A stretch of DNA of 25,393 nt. It comes from VGPI01 sp964482845 (GTDB lineage Bacteria; Cloacimonadota; Cloacimonadia; Cloacimonadales; Cloacimonadaceae). The notes beneath the pieces are model-generated. The model saw only the letters and a program-made list of their open reading frames with translations. It had not been told where the DNA came from and searched no databases. Location: NCBI GenBank assembly GCA_964482845.1, contig CAYZZE010000016.1:1-25393 (forward strand). Reading direction: 5' to 3'. Shown here in pieces: positions 15,403-23,813 of this stretch; within the stretch, counting starts at the first letter, position 1, and every line of letters starts with the position of its first letter. Both the position numbers and the translations under genes were made by a program.

Positions 15403-17397
15403 ATGTGTGGAATAAGCGGTTTCTATAACCTGTCCGAACATAATGCCATTGACATCATCGCGTTGCGGAGGATGACGGTTGCGATCCGGCACCGTGGCTC
15501 GGATGACGAGGGCTATTGTCTGATCAATACTGCGAAAAGGCAGATGGATCAATATTCGGGCAAAGACAGCAGTACACCGGTAAAGATAATGTTTCCGCAT
15601 CTGCCTTCCCGCAAAAAGGCCGATCTGGGCATGGGTTTTCGGCGCTTGGCGATCATCGAATTAAGCGAAAAAGGGCATCAACCGATGCTTAGCGCTGATG
15701 GCTCGTGCGTGATCACTTACAATGGAGAGATCTATAATTATGTGGAATTGAGGGATGAATTGCGCTCACTGGGACACGAGTTTGCCGGCGGATCGGATAC
15801 GGAAGTGATCCTTGCAGCATGGCGGGAATGGGGAGAAGAGTGCGTTTCGCGGTTTGTTGGGATGTGGGCATTCGCATTGTGGGATATGCAAAGGCAATGT
15901 CTGTTCTGTTCGCGTGACCGGTTTGGGATCAAACCCTTTTACTATTACTGGGATAATCACCGCTTTTTGTGGTGCAGTGAGATCAAGGGCATCCTTGCCG
16001 CGGTGCAATGTTACGAACTGGACGAAATGATGCTCTGGCGCAGTATGCGGATCAATGCCATGCTGGTTTACGGCGATGCCACATTTTGGCGGGGGATCAA
16101 AAGTTTGGAAGCGGGGCACAACCTGGTGGTGACTGAATTCGGACTCTCGATCCGCAAGTATTACTCCCTTGCCATTGATGGATTTGAGCGATCCGACCTG
16201 TCAATCGAGGCAGCGACAAAGAAATATCGGGCACTATTCCTTGATTCGCTAATGCTGCAGATGCGGTCGGATGTGGAAGTGGGCAGTTGCCTCAGCGGTG
16301 GTCTGGATTCATCCGCCATCGTCTGCTCTGCCGCCAAATTGTCGCCTCATCCATTGTCCACCTTCTCATCATACTATCCGATGGATCGGCAATTGGATGA
16401 GCGAGTTTGGATCAATGAAGTGGTTAGTCGGGTCAATGCCTCTTCACATCTGGTGTCGCCAACCGCCCATGAGGCATGGGAAGATCTGATCCGGGCTACC
16501 TGGCACAACGATCTTCCGTTGGGAATGGGATGCGTATCGCAATACGCCGTTATGCGTCTGGCAAAGCAGAATGGCATCAAGGTCTTGCTGGACGGTCAGG
16601 GCTGTGATGAGATCTGTGCCGGCTACAATCATGCTTATTACCGATACTTTGCTGATCTGGTCAGACAAGGGAAGATCAGGGAATTGTCCAGTCAGGCGAA
16701 ACGGTATCTTAAAGGTAAAAAACTGCATACGATCCTGCCTGCTCTGGCCAAGACGCTGATGAGCGGTCTTATGAGCGAGCGAAGACTGTACGCAACAGAA
16801 TTCAGGTTCTATAGGTTTGAAGCATTGAATCGGGACTTTAGAGATCTGGCGTTGCGGAAATATGGGTCGGAGGCAGGCATCCTTGATGAGATCAGTGTCC
16901 TTCCCACGGGGAAACTGTCCAATTTCCTCTACAATTTACTGAGCGTGACATCGCTGGGAACTTTATTGCACTACGAGGATAGGATGTCGATGGCGCATTC
17001 GGTGGAGAGCCGGGTGCCCTATCTCGATCACCGTTTGGTCGAGTTCTGTTTTACTTTGCCCTCGGAGTATAAACTTCAACCGCCTTACAACAAGTTCATC
17101 CATCGTCAAGCGGTGAGGGATATTGTGCCTCATGCTATTTCCAATCGGGTTGACAAGGCGATATTCGGAGCGCCGTTTCTAAGTAAGTGGCTCAAAGATG
17201 ACTTGCGTCGGAATGTGGAAGATATCCTTCATTCTTTGCAGTTCCGGCAGCGTGGGATCTGGGATCTGCCGGCGATCATGAATGCCTGGCGATCATATCT
17301 GATGGGAGATCAAAGCCGGGGGGAGATGCTGTTCAGTATCATCTCGACGGAAGTGTGGTTTAGAGAGGCTCTTGCCTCAAACGGAGGTATCGAATGA
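15403..17397 (+). CDS. asnB: Glutamine-hydrolysing asparagine synthetase
   Basis: AsnB converts aspartate, glutamine and ATP to asparagine. The frame is open from a TTG at 15388, but the start must be the ATG at 15403, since it gives Met-Cys-Gly-Ile and the catalytic nucleophile is Cys2 after Met removal. The N-terminal glutaminase domain (~1-215) shows IRHRGSDDEG, MGFRRLAII, TYNGEIYNYVELR and GGSDTEVIL. The C-terminal synthetase domain has the PP-loop SGGLDSS (298-304), DGQGCDEICAGY and the conserved EDRMSMAHSVESRVPYLDH. It has 664 residues, slightly long, and resembles the AsnB-like amidotransferases found near cell-surface polymer genes, so a different amide acceptor is possible. It overlaps the next gene by ATGA. 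Confidence 0.92.
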   Translation: MCGISGFYNLSEHNAIDIIALRRMTVAIRHRGSDDEGYCLINTAKRQMDQYSGKDSSTPVKIMFPHLPSRKKADLGMGFRRLAIIELSEKGHQPMLSADGSCVITYNGEIYNYVELRDELRSLGHEFAGGSDTEVILAAWREWGEECVSRFVGMWAFALWDMQRQCLFCSRDRFGIKPFYYYWDNHRFLWCSEIKGILAAVQCYELDEMMLWRSMRINAMLVYGDATFWRGIKSLEAGHNLVVTEFGLSIRKYYSLAIDGFERSDLSIEAATKKYRALFLDSLMLQMRSDVEVGSCLSGGLDSSAIVCSAAKLSPHPLSTFSSYYPMDRQLDERVWINEVVSRVNASSHLVSPTAHEAWEDLIRATWHNDLPLGMGCVSQYAVMRLAKQNGIKVLLDGQGCDEICAGYNHAYYRYFADLVRQGKIRELSSQAKRYLKGKKLHTILPALAKTLMSGLMSERRLYATEFRFYRFEALNRDFRDLALRKYGSEAGILDEISVLPTGKLSNFLYNLLSVTSLGTLLHYEDRMSMAHSVESRVPYLDHRLVEFCFTLPSEYKLQPPYNKFIHRQAVRDIVPHAISNRVDKAIFGAPFLSKWLKDDLRRNVEDILHSLQFRQRGIWDLPAIMNAWRSYLMGDQSRGEMLFSIISTEVWFREALASNGGIE

Positions 17398-18290
17398 ATA
17401 GGTTGGTAGTTTTGCTTGTGTTGACCGTGGTAGCGATATCGGCATGTAGTATGCTGGTCAAAAAACCGCGTATAGAGAAATTGAACAAGGTCGAGATGCT
17501 AACGCTGAGGCCGGATAGTTTGTCGCTCAAACTGGGGCTTCAGGTCATTAATCCCAATTTTTACGGGATCCGGATCAATCAGGTGGAGTTTGAGATATTG
17601 GATCTGAAAGAAATTTTTGTCGGCACGGGAGAACTGAGCGAGGCGGTCGGGATCAAGGGCAGATCAAGCGAAAACGTGGATCTCATCTTGAATCTTGATA
17701 CCAGAAAAGCAGTAAAAACAGTCGATCCCGAGTCGCGTTCACTGGGGATCATCATCCGCGGAAATGCTCAAGCCAGGGCATTGGGATTTGGTAAAACCCA
17801 GGCAATTGATCAAAAATATGTGGTGTCCATCGAGGATTATGTCCACAAATGGATCCCCGATCTGACCATGGACAGTAAGGGGTTCTTCCGGATCACGGAT
17901 ACCGAAGTGGATACCGATACGACCGGAAAGACCAGGATCAAGATCCATTTCCTAATGTTCAATCCCTATGGACTGGACTATGAATTGGTGGCTTTCCCTG
18001 CCAGGATCTTTTTGAATGATGCATTGGCAGGCAAAGGTGAATTGGATGCGCCGGTGGTGGTGAATGATCAAAGGGAATCACATCAGGGCAGCATGACTTT
18101 TTCGATCGATAACACTGCCGCATTGATCAGTTTGGGATCATCCCTATTGACCAAGGAACTCAAATATGAAGTCAAGGGAACCATCCACTACCGTGTGTTC
18201 GGTGTGCAATTGCAAAACGACTATCAGTTCTCAGACAAACTGAATCTCGATCTGGGAGCGCTGCTCAGAGGATTACTGCGTTCACAGTAA
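17394..18290 (+). CDS. LEA14/WHy-domain lipoprotein
   Basis: This is a 298-residue predicted lipoprotein. The signal peptide (LVVLLVLTVVAISAC) ends in a lipobox with Cys18, followed by Ser, so an outer-membrane location is likely. Two tandem beta-sandwich units of LEA type 2 (WHy) character follow: ~30-135 (LGLQVINPNFYGIRINQVEFEI, FVGTG) and ~165-275 (IKIHFLMFNPYGLDYELVAF, LAGKGEL). Both keep the typical N-P-(N/Y) turn after a hydrophobic strand. Such domains bind lipids or stabilise proteins under stress, but no specific role is known here. It overlaps asnB by four bases, so the two are cotranslated. Convergent with the protease gene, it ends 40 nt from it. Confidence 0.8.
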   Translation: MNRLVVLLVLTVVAISACSMLVKKPRIEKLNKVEMLTLRPDSLSLKLGLQVINPNFYGIRINQVEFEILDLKEIFVGTGELSEAVGIKGRSSENVDLILNLDTRKAVKTVDPESRSLGIIIRGNAQARALGFGKTQAIDQKYVVSIEDYVHKWIPDLTMDSKGFFRITDTEVDTDTTGKTRIKIHFLMFNPYGLDYELVAFPARIFLNDALAGKGELDAPVVVNDQRESHQGSMTFSIDNTAALISLGSSLLTKELKYEVKGTIHYRVFGVQLQNDYQFSDKLNLDLGALLRGLLRSQ

Positions 18291-18330
18291 GGACGCTCAG
18301 CGTTTGGGATCCATGCTATCGGGCGGGGTC

Positions 18331-19563
18331 TTATTTCAGGGTCTGCATCGCTCTCCGGTAACGCTCGCCGAAGGTATTGAATTTCAGACGATTGCTGGTA
18401 TAGAGCGATGCTTCGCGGCTAACCCACTGCATCCTTGTTTTGACGCTTTCCTGCCGGTAGTGATCGTTGTTTGACGCAGTTCCGGTAGAAACCATTCTTC
18501 CCAGTAATTGATTGCTGTGACTGGCATCATAACCTGTCCGGGCAGTATAAAGAAGTCCTATGATATCCGCTTCCCGCTCATATTCGTCAAGGCGTCCCTG
18601 GATAAGAGTTTCAAACATTGTTTCCACTTCCCGTTCCAGTTCTGCTTCCACGTCTCTGATCTCGTCTGGGAAACACTCCGGCGTCTCAAAATCGAGTTCG
18701 GTAAAAGCCATCTCAGCTCCGATGTGATGCTGACGGCGCTTGGCTTCGATAATACCATGAAACCTTGATGTGTGTGCGATTTCATGCGCCAGGACAAACG
18801 CCAGTTCTGCCTCGTTTATGAGGAACTTGAGCATACCACGGGTGACGAAAATGTATCCTCCGGGACAGGCATAGGCATTTACCTGGGGGATATCAAGGAT
18901 GAAGAAACGGAAGTTTATGTCCGGAACATCAGACGCTTCCACGACCAGATTACCGACGAAATTGATGTATTCCTCGATTGCAGGATTGCGGTAGATGCCG
19001 AGTTCGGCGATCACGCTTGCTACTGCTATACCAAAACCCTCCTGCGTATCGGAAAAGAAATCAGGTTCGCGACGCTGGGGTAATTGATAGGCACGGCGAA
19101 AACTGCTGGCGTTTTGGTGTCGATAGGTTTCTGAGCGAAATGCGGCATACTTGGGTTCGTCGATCCGCATTTCGATAACCATATCGATAAACATGGATGG
19201 ATCCACCCGATTTCCGGCAAAGCGTTCCGCAAAGCCCTTGACACCCGCTGAAATGCTGTGTCTGGTTACTCCGGCGGTTCCGGTTTGATTGATGCTGGCA
19301 AAGACGTCGTTACGTGGTTGTTGGGCTTGGGTCGCTGTCTCCGAAACAAATCCGACCCTGTCTTTATAGCGAACCTTCAGCCAGGGAGATGATTGTTCCA
19401 GTATGACGACCCTTGCGTTAACAGGTATTTCCGTGATAATTGCGCTAAAGGAGCCGGGTGCCTGTCTCATATATGTTCTTTCCCGGCGAATGGTAACTTC
19501 CCTTGCGGACAATGCTGACGCTATACATAGGATTATGCAGGTGATAAGAATGACGTTCCTCAT
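18331..19563 (-). CDS. M48-family metalloprotease with N-terminal SH3 domain
   Basis: A 410-residue exported zinc peptidase. A signal peptide (NVILITCIILCIASALSA) is followed by a bacterial SH3 domain (~22-75: YMRQAPGSFSAIITEIP, SPWLKVRYKDRVGFV). A linker leads to an M48 catalytic domain with HEIAH (260-264) and the third zinc ligand, probably Glu329 in EREAD. The conserved region NAYACPGGYIFVTRGML before HEIAH is typical of soluble periplasmic M48 enzymes such as BepA/LoiP, which act in outer-membrane quality control. Its ATG overlaps the stop of the upstream kinase-like gene (ATGA), so it is part of the minus-strand signalling operon. The substrate is unknown. Confidence 0.88.
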   Translation of the reverse strand: MRNVILITCIILCIASALSAREVTIRRERTYMRQAPGSFSAIITEIPVNARVVILEQSSPWLKVRYKDRVGFVSETATQAQQPRNDVFASINQTGTAGVTRHSISAGVKGFAERFAGNRVDPSMFIDMVIEMRIDEPKYAAFRSETYRHQNASSFRRAYQLPQRREPDFFSDTQEGFGIAVASVIAELGIYRNPAIEEYINFVGNLVVEASDVPDINFRFFILDIPQVNAYACPGGYIFVTRGMLKFLINEAELAFVLAHEIAHTSRFHGIIEAKRRQHHIGAEMAFTELDFETPECFPDEIRDVEAELEREVETMFETLIQGRLDEYEREADIIGLLYTARTGYDASHSNQLLGRMVSTGTASNNDHYRQESVKTRMQWVSREASLYTSNRLKFNTFGERYRRAMQTLK

Positions 19564-21344
19564 GATAATTCTCCTTTATCTAAATATCTTTTGATCCAGT
19601 GAATGCTTACATGTGTTCCACAGTCCTCTTTAGTGTCTATGATAACGTTTCCTCCGGTTAGTTCAAGTATCTTGCTCAGTGTCGCCAGACCCAGACCCAA
19701 TCCTCCAAACTCGCGGGTATAGGAATTATCGATTTGGTTGAATGGTTCGAATATCTTGGGTTTTATCGTTTCCGGAATGCCTATGCCGGTATCAATCACC
19801 TCAACGGTTAGCTTGCCTTCCAGGTCGTTAAACGGGGTAAAAGATACATTGAAACTGATCTTACCGGAGGTAGTAAATTTCAAGGCGTTTTCCAGGACTA
19901 ATTCAGCAGACCTGGCAGTAAGATCTTTGCTGCAAAACACCTGATAATCGGCTTCTGGAAGTTCATGTTCGAAAGATAGATTTGCTTGGGAGCATAACCG
20001 AGAATATGCTTCGATAGAAGGTGTGAATAAATCCGAGATAGGATACGGTGTTTTATTGATCTCCAAGGTCAATGAATCGAGATCGATGTACTCTTCAATC
20101 TGACCGATGCAGTGTTTCAGTCGCTCTATGGACTCACCCAAATATGTTATATGTGATTCCTGGTCTGTTCTTAGGGGCGAAGAAGCCATCAAATTCAGTG
20201 CTTCGCCAAAGCGATGTAGTGGTTCTTTGGTCTCGTAGGTCAAACTCAATAGAAACAGGGTTCTGGCTTGTCTCTCGCTATTCACCTGGGCAATTTGCTT
20301 GGCTATTTTGTATTCAAGATCCTTCTGCTGGCTGATGTCGAGCAGGTATCCGACAAACTTCATAGTGTCGTTCTCCCCAAATCCAAAAACCTCTGTCTTG
20401 TCAACGATCCATCTTATCTGGGCGGAGTTTGCACTTGCAAGAATTTGGTTGCGGTCAAGAAGCATAGCCATAGTAGGATCGTTTTTCCCAGATACCTGTT
20501 CAGAAGGACATAAGATCCGGTATTGCTGGCAGTAGGATGCGTGATTGGTCTTGATATGGTCAAAACGTTGCCGGATAATGGTCTTGAGATCATCGGGATG
20601 GATTATATCGCGATAATTGAGCATGCGTCGGGTAAAAAGGGATGATTTGTATCCATAAATTGATATACTTTCGGAGATATAATCAAACACTTCTTTTTCA
20701 GCGTCATACCATTTCATCACGACCAAGGGGCTGTGATCGTAGATCTTGTGCAGTTTGCTTATTTCTTCTTCCAGTTGTATCTTCTGCATTTCTGCTATTC
20801 TTAGCATCCGTTTTTGCTTCAGGTTTAACTTTTCGTAGTAAACGCAGAGGAGAATTGATAAGAGGGATAATGAGCCCAGGATATTGACGATAGTAAGATA
20901 GAGTTTACCTGGATAGTATTGTTCGAGGTATCTGGCTTCGTTTGAGCCAAGCCATTTTGCATGTAAGCGACTGATCGTGGCATAGTTGACCGGATTGGTC
21001 AATTCTTCGTCGAGTGAGTCGATCAGGTGTTTGTTTGCCAGTCGGGCGGCAAAGCAGTAGGGATACGAGATCTCAATCGCTTTTTGGCTTTTCAGGTTAT
21101 CTCTATTGTGTCCAGTAATGAATGCATATCCCAATAGGATGGGGGCAATGATCATATCTCCCCTGCCTATGGAGAGATCATACAAGGCAACTTGACCCCG
21201 TTCATCCACATATTCATAGGGCGGGTAATGGTTATTTACTCCGATGACGATCTGTTGCCGATCTCTCGGATATAGACGGGGTGTACACAGCATCAGCATG
21301 AACAAAAAAGAGAGAAACGCCAGCGGGCGAAACTGTGCACTCAT
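19560..21344 (-). CDS. Histidine-kinase-like protein lacking the phospho-acceptor His, with a shortened sensor domain
   Basis: A 594-residue membrane protein with a signal-like N-terminus, a periplasmic part (~30-145), a TM segment (~151-170), a coiled coil, a PAS-like domain (~200-340) and a kinase region (~355-590). The ATP-binding domain keeps an N-box (ENALKF), G1 DTGIGI (~518-523) and GGLGLGLA. In the H-box, where the neighbour reads NMSHEIRTPL, this protein reads SLTYETKEPL, so the acceptor His is Tyr370. The sensor begins IVIGVNNHYPPYEYVDERG like a type 3 solute-binding domain, then jumps in frame to ALYDLSIGRGDMIIAP. That matches residues ~170-217 of the neighbour without gaps, so about 115 residues are missing. 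It may bind ATP or regulate its intact partner, but should not autophosphorylate in the normal way. Confidence 0.85.
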   Translation of the reverse strand: MSAQFRPLAFLSFLFMLMLCTPRLYPRDRQQIVIGVNNHYPPYEYVDERGQVALYDLSIGRGDMIIAPILLGYAFITGHNRDNLKSQKAIEISYPYCFAARLANKHLIDSLDEELTNPVNYATISRLHAKWLGSNEARYLEQYYPGKLYLTIVNILGSLSLLSILLCVYYEKLNLKQKRMLRIAEMQKIQLEEEISKLHKIYDHSPLVVMKWYDAEKEVFDYISESISIYGYKSSLFTRRMLNYRDIIHPDDLKTIIRQRFDHIKTNHASYCQQYRILCPSEQVSGKNDPTMAMLLDRNQILASANSAQIRWIVDKTEVFGFGENDTMKFVGYLLDISQQKDLEYKIAKQIAQVNSERQARTLFLLSLTYETKEPLHRFGEALNLMASSPLRTDQESHITYLGESIERLKHCIGQIEEYIDLDSLTLEINKTPYPISDLFTPSIEAYSRLCSQANLSFEHELPEADYQVFCSKDLTARSAELVLENALKFTTSGKISFNVSFTPFNDLEGKLTVEVIDTGIGIPETIKPKIFEPFNQIDNSYTREFGGLGLGLATLSKILELTGGNVIIDTKEDCGTHVSIHWIKRYLDKGELS

Positions 21345-21360
21345 TTGCTTGATCCCGGTA

Positions 21361-23802
21361 TCAACACTTCTTCAGCATACCTAAAAGGGCATTGACTTCG
21401 ATCGGTTTAGCCAGGTAATCATCCATACCGGCATCCAAAAAACGCTCCTTATCACCGACCATGGCTGCGGCAGTAAAGGCAATGATCTTGATGTGTTTAC
21501 CGGATGTTTTTTCCTGTTCACGGATACATTTTGTGGCGGTGATCCCGTCCATAACCGGCATTTGGATGTCCATGAGAATACAATTAAAAGGTTCCGCCTG
21601 CAGTTTTTCGAGGGCTTCCTTGCCATTATTGGCGATGATTACCGAGTGTTTCCAGTGTTCCAGTTGTTTCTTGGTTACGATTTGATTGACTGGGTCGTCT
21701 TCCACCAATAGCACTTTCAGCGATGACATGGCTTCAGTAGGCAATTCCATTACTTCCTGCGGGAGATGGATCTGTTCTTGTTTTTGCTGGATTATCTCAA
21801 ACGGAATGATAAAGAAGAAACTGCTTCCGCTATTGGGTTCGCTTTCTACCCAGATAAACCCACTCATGATCTCCACGATCTTTTTGACGATCGACAGTCC
21901 CAGCCCCGTTCCTCCGTATTTTTTGGATATAAAGGGATCACTTTGGGTGAAGTTATCAAAGATGTCGTGTTGTTTCGTTGGATCTATCCCGATACCGGTA
22001 TCGCTGACACAAAAGATGAGACGGATCTCATTCTCCAATTGGGTATAGACATCGACGGCGATTTCCACCCAACCCTCTTCGGTAAACTTAAGGGCATTTT
22101 GGATCAGGTTAATCAACACCTGTTTGAGCCGCATCATATCGCCATAAACGATGGTCGGCACGCTATCGCTCATGCGGGTTCGGATATCCACGCCCGGTTT
22201 TTCGCGGTGATAGGAAAATGTTTTGACCAGATCGTCAACCACGTATCTCAGGTTAAAACCGCTCTTGATCAGATCAAGTTTTCCGGATTCAATCTTGCTG
22301 AAATCCAGGATATCGTTCACGATCTTCATGAGATTGGCACCAGATGAATACATTATATCAAGGTATTCTTTTTGGACGGGAGTAGGTTCGGACTGGAGCA
22401 AGACCTGGACGAATCCCATGATCCCATTCAGCGGTGTCCTGATCTCGTGGCTCATATTGGCCAGAAAATGTCCTTTGGCGATATTGGCATTCTCGGCTTT
22501 TTCCTTTTCTTCAATCAGTTCCGTTTCCAGATTCTTCTGCGAACTGATATCCAAGAGATAACCATATAGCAGGACTTCACCGGAGGGCTCATAAGAATAC
22601 ATCGTAAAGTCATACAGCCAATAGATCGTCTCCTCCTTACCCAAAAACCGGCTGGTGTGGAAGCTGAATTCGATCCGTTGTTTGATATTGTAACGGTGTT
22701 TTTCTATCACTTCTCCGCGGTCTTCGGAGAAGATCAGATCAAACATCGAGGTGCCGTTATCGATCAAAACCTTTGCGTCGTAACCATATTGACTGACATT
22801 GTCCGAGATGGACAGGATTGTATTGTTGGGGTATAGCAATTTATATACAGTGACCGGACCTGTGAGGAACAAGCGGTATTCCCGTTTGAGTTCTTCTTCG
22901 ATTTTTGCCCGTTCCAACGAGATTTGCTCATAGACAAGGGCTTTTCGCTTCATCTTTCTTCTCAGATAGATCGCCATGATCACACCGATCAGCAGAAGCG
23001 ATCCCAGAGGGATGAATGTCCACTTGAGACGGCTGATGAATTTCTGACGGGCAATGTTTTCCGGGCTTAATCGATCGAACCAGCGATTGTGCAACTCATC
23101 CAGTTTACCTGTGGTTCTCATCACGCCTATGCCGGTATTGAAGTCGTTGATCAAGTTTCTGTCCAAGGATGCATAACAATAGTCCCGGGTAAAGATCCTC
23201 TCCGGCAATGCCCGCAAACCGGTCAAGCCCAGTTTGTCGAGCATGTAGATGCCAGTCAAATAATTGACGATGGCAGCGTCATACTTGCCCATTGCAAGCA
23301 AACGCAGCGCATCTTCCTGAGATGGCACCTCGATCTTTGATCCCTTAAAGTCGATCTGTTTCAGATAGTCATGGGTAATATCGCCTTGTTGTACAGCTAC
23401 TTGAGCGTCCTGGATATCTGCCGGCGTCTTGATCGGCGAATCGCGTTGGACAAAAATCGCCCGCCAGGTCTGAGAATGTGGTGTGGTAAACCGAAACATC
23501 TCAGCCCTTTCCGGTGAAAAAGCCATACCCTGGATCATGTCAATTTCACCATCTTTGAGCCATTGGATGACCCTCGACCATTTACCGAGTTTGAAGACCA
23601 CATCATAGCCCATCTCTTTGGCTATGGCTTTGGTCAAGTCGCAATTATATCCCACCGGATCATCATTTTCATCCAGATACTCATAAGGCGGATAATTGAA
23701 ATCTCCACCGACGACGATCGTCCGATGGGGAGTATCGGACTGGGCATGCAGCCAGCCGGACATCAGCAACAATACGACCAAATACAGCATTCTTTTGAGC
23801 AT
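21361..23802 (-). CDS. BvgS/EvgS-like hybrid sensor histidine kinase
   Basis: An intact hybrid kinase of 813 residues from the ATG at 23802. Domains in order: signal peptide (MLKRMLYLVVLLLMSGWLHAQ), type 3 solute-binding sensor domain (~28-245), TM (~261-280), PAS-like region (~310-425), HisKA with H-box NMSHEIRTPLNGI (His452), HATPase with NALKF, DTGIGI and GTGLGLS, and a C-terminal receiver (~695-813). The receiver phospho-acceptor is Asp745 in MDIQMPVMDG; its Lys is in LAKP. No HPt domain follows, so phosphorelay needs a separate HPt protein or response regulator, not seen here. An ATG at 23817 overlaps the photolyase stop, but the one at 23802 has GAGAGGA upstream and starts a clean signal peptide. 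The ligand, probably a small amino acid-like molecule, is inferred from the family. Confidence 0.92.
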   Translation of the reverse strand: MLKRMLYLVVLLLMSGWLHAQSDTPHRTIVVGGDFNYPPYEYLDENDDPVGYNCDLTKAIAKEMGYDVVFKLGKWSRVIQWLKDGEIDMIQGMAFSPERAEMFRFTTPHSQTWRAIFVQRDSPIKTPADIQDAQVAVQQGDITHDYLKQIDFKGSKIEVPSQEDALRLLAMGKYDAAIVNYLTGIYMLDKLGLTGLRALPERIFTRDYCYASLDRNLINDFNTGIGVMRTTGKLDELHNRWFDRLSPENIARQKFISRLKWTFIPLGSLLLIGVIMAIYLRRKMKRKALVYEQISLERAKIEEELKREYRLFLTGPVTVYKLLYPNNTILSISDNVSQYGYDAKVLIDNGTSMFDLIFSEDRGEVIEKHRYNIKQRIEFSFHTSRFLGKEETIYWLYDFTMYSYEPSGEVLLYGYLLDISSQKNLETELIEEKEKAENANIAKGHFLANMSHEIRTPLNGIMGFVQVLLQSEPTPVQKEYLDIMYSSGANLMKIVNDILDFSKIESGKLDLIKSGFNLRYVVDDLVKTFSYHREKPGVDIRTRMSDSVPTIVYGDMMRLKQVLINLIQNALKFTEEGWVEIAVDVYTQLENEIRLIFCVSDTGIGIDPTKQHDIFDNFTQSDPFISKKYGGTGLGLSIVKKIVEIMSGFIWVESEPNSGSSFFFIIPFEIIQQKQEQIHLPQEVMELPTEAMSSLKVLLVEDDPVNQIVTKKQLEHWKHSVIIANNGKEALEKLQAEPFNCILMDIQMPVMDGITATKCIREQEKTSGKHIKIIAFTAAAMVGDKERFLDAGMDDYLAKPIEVNALLGMLKKC

Positions 23803-23813
23803 GTCATCCTCTC

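Noticed and set aside
15232..15600. Minus-strand ORF of 122 codons across the asnB start
   Set aside because: It lies opposite the asnB N-terminus and the intergenic block, with no recognisable domain.
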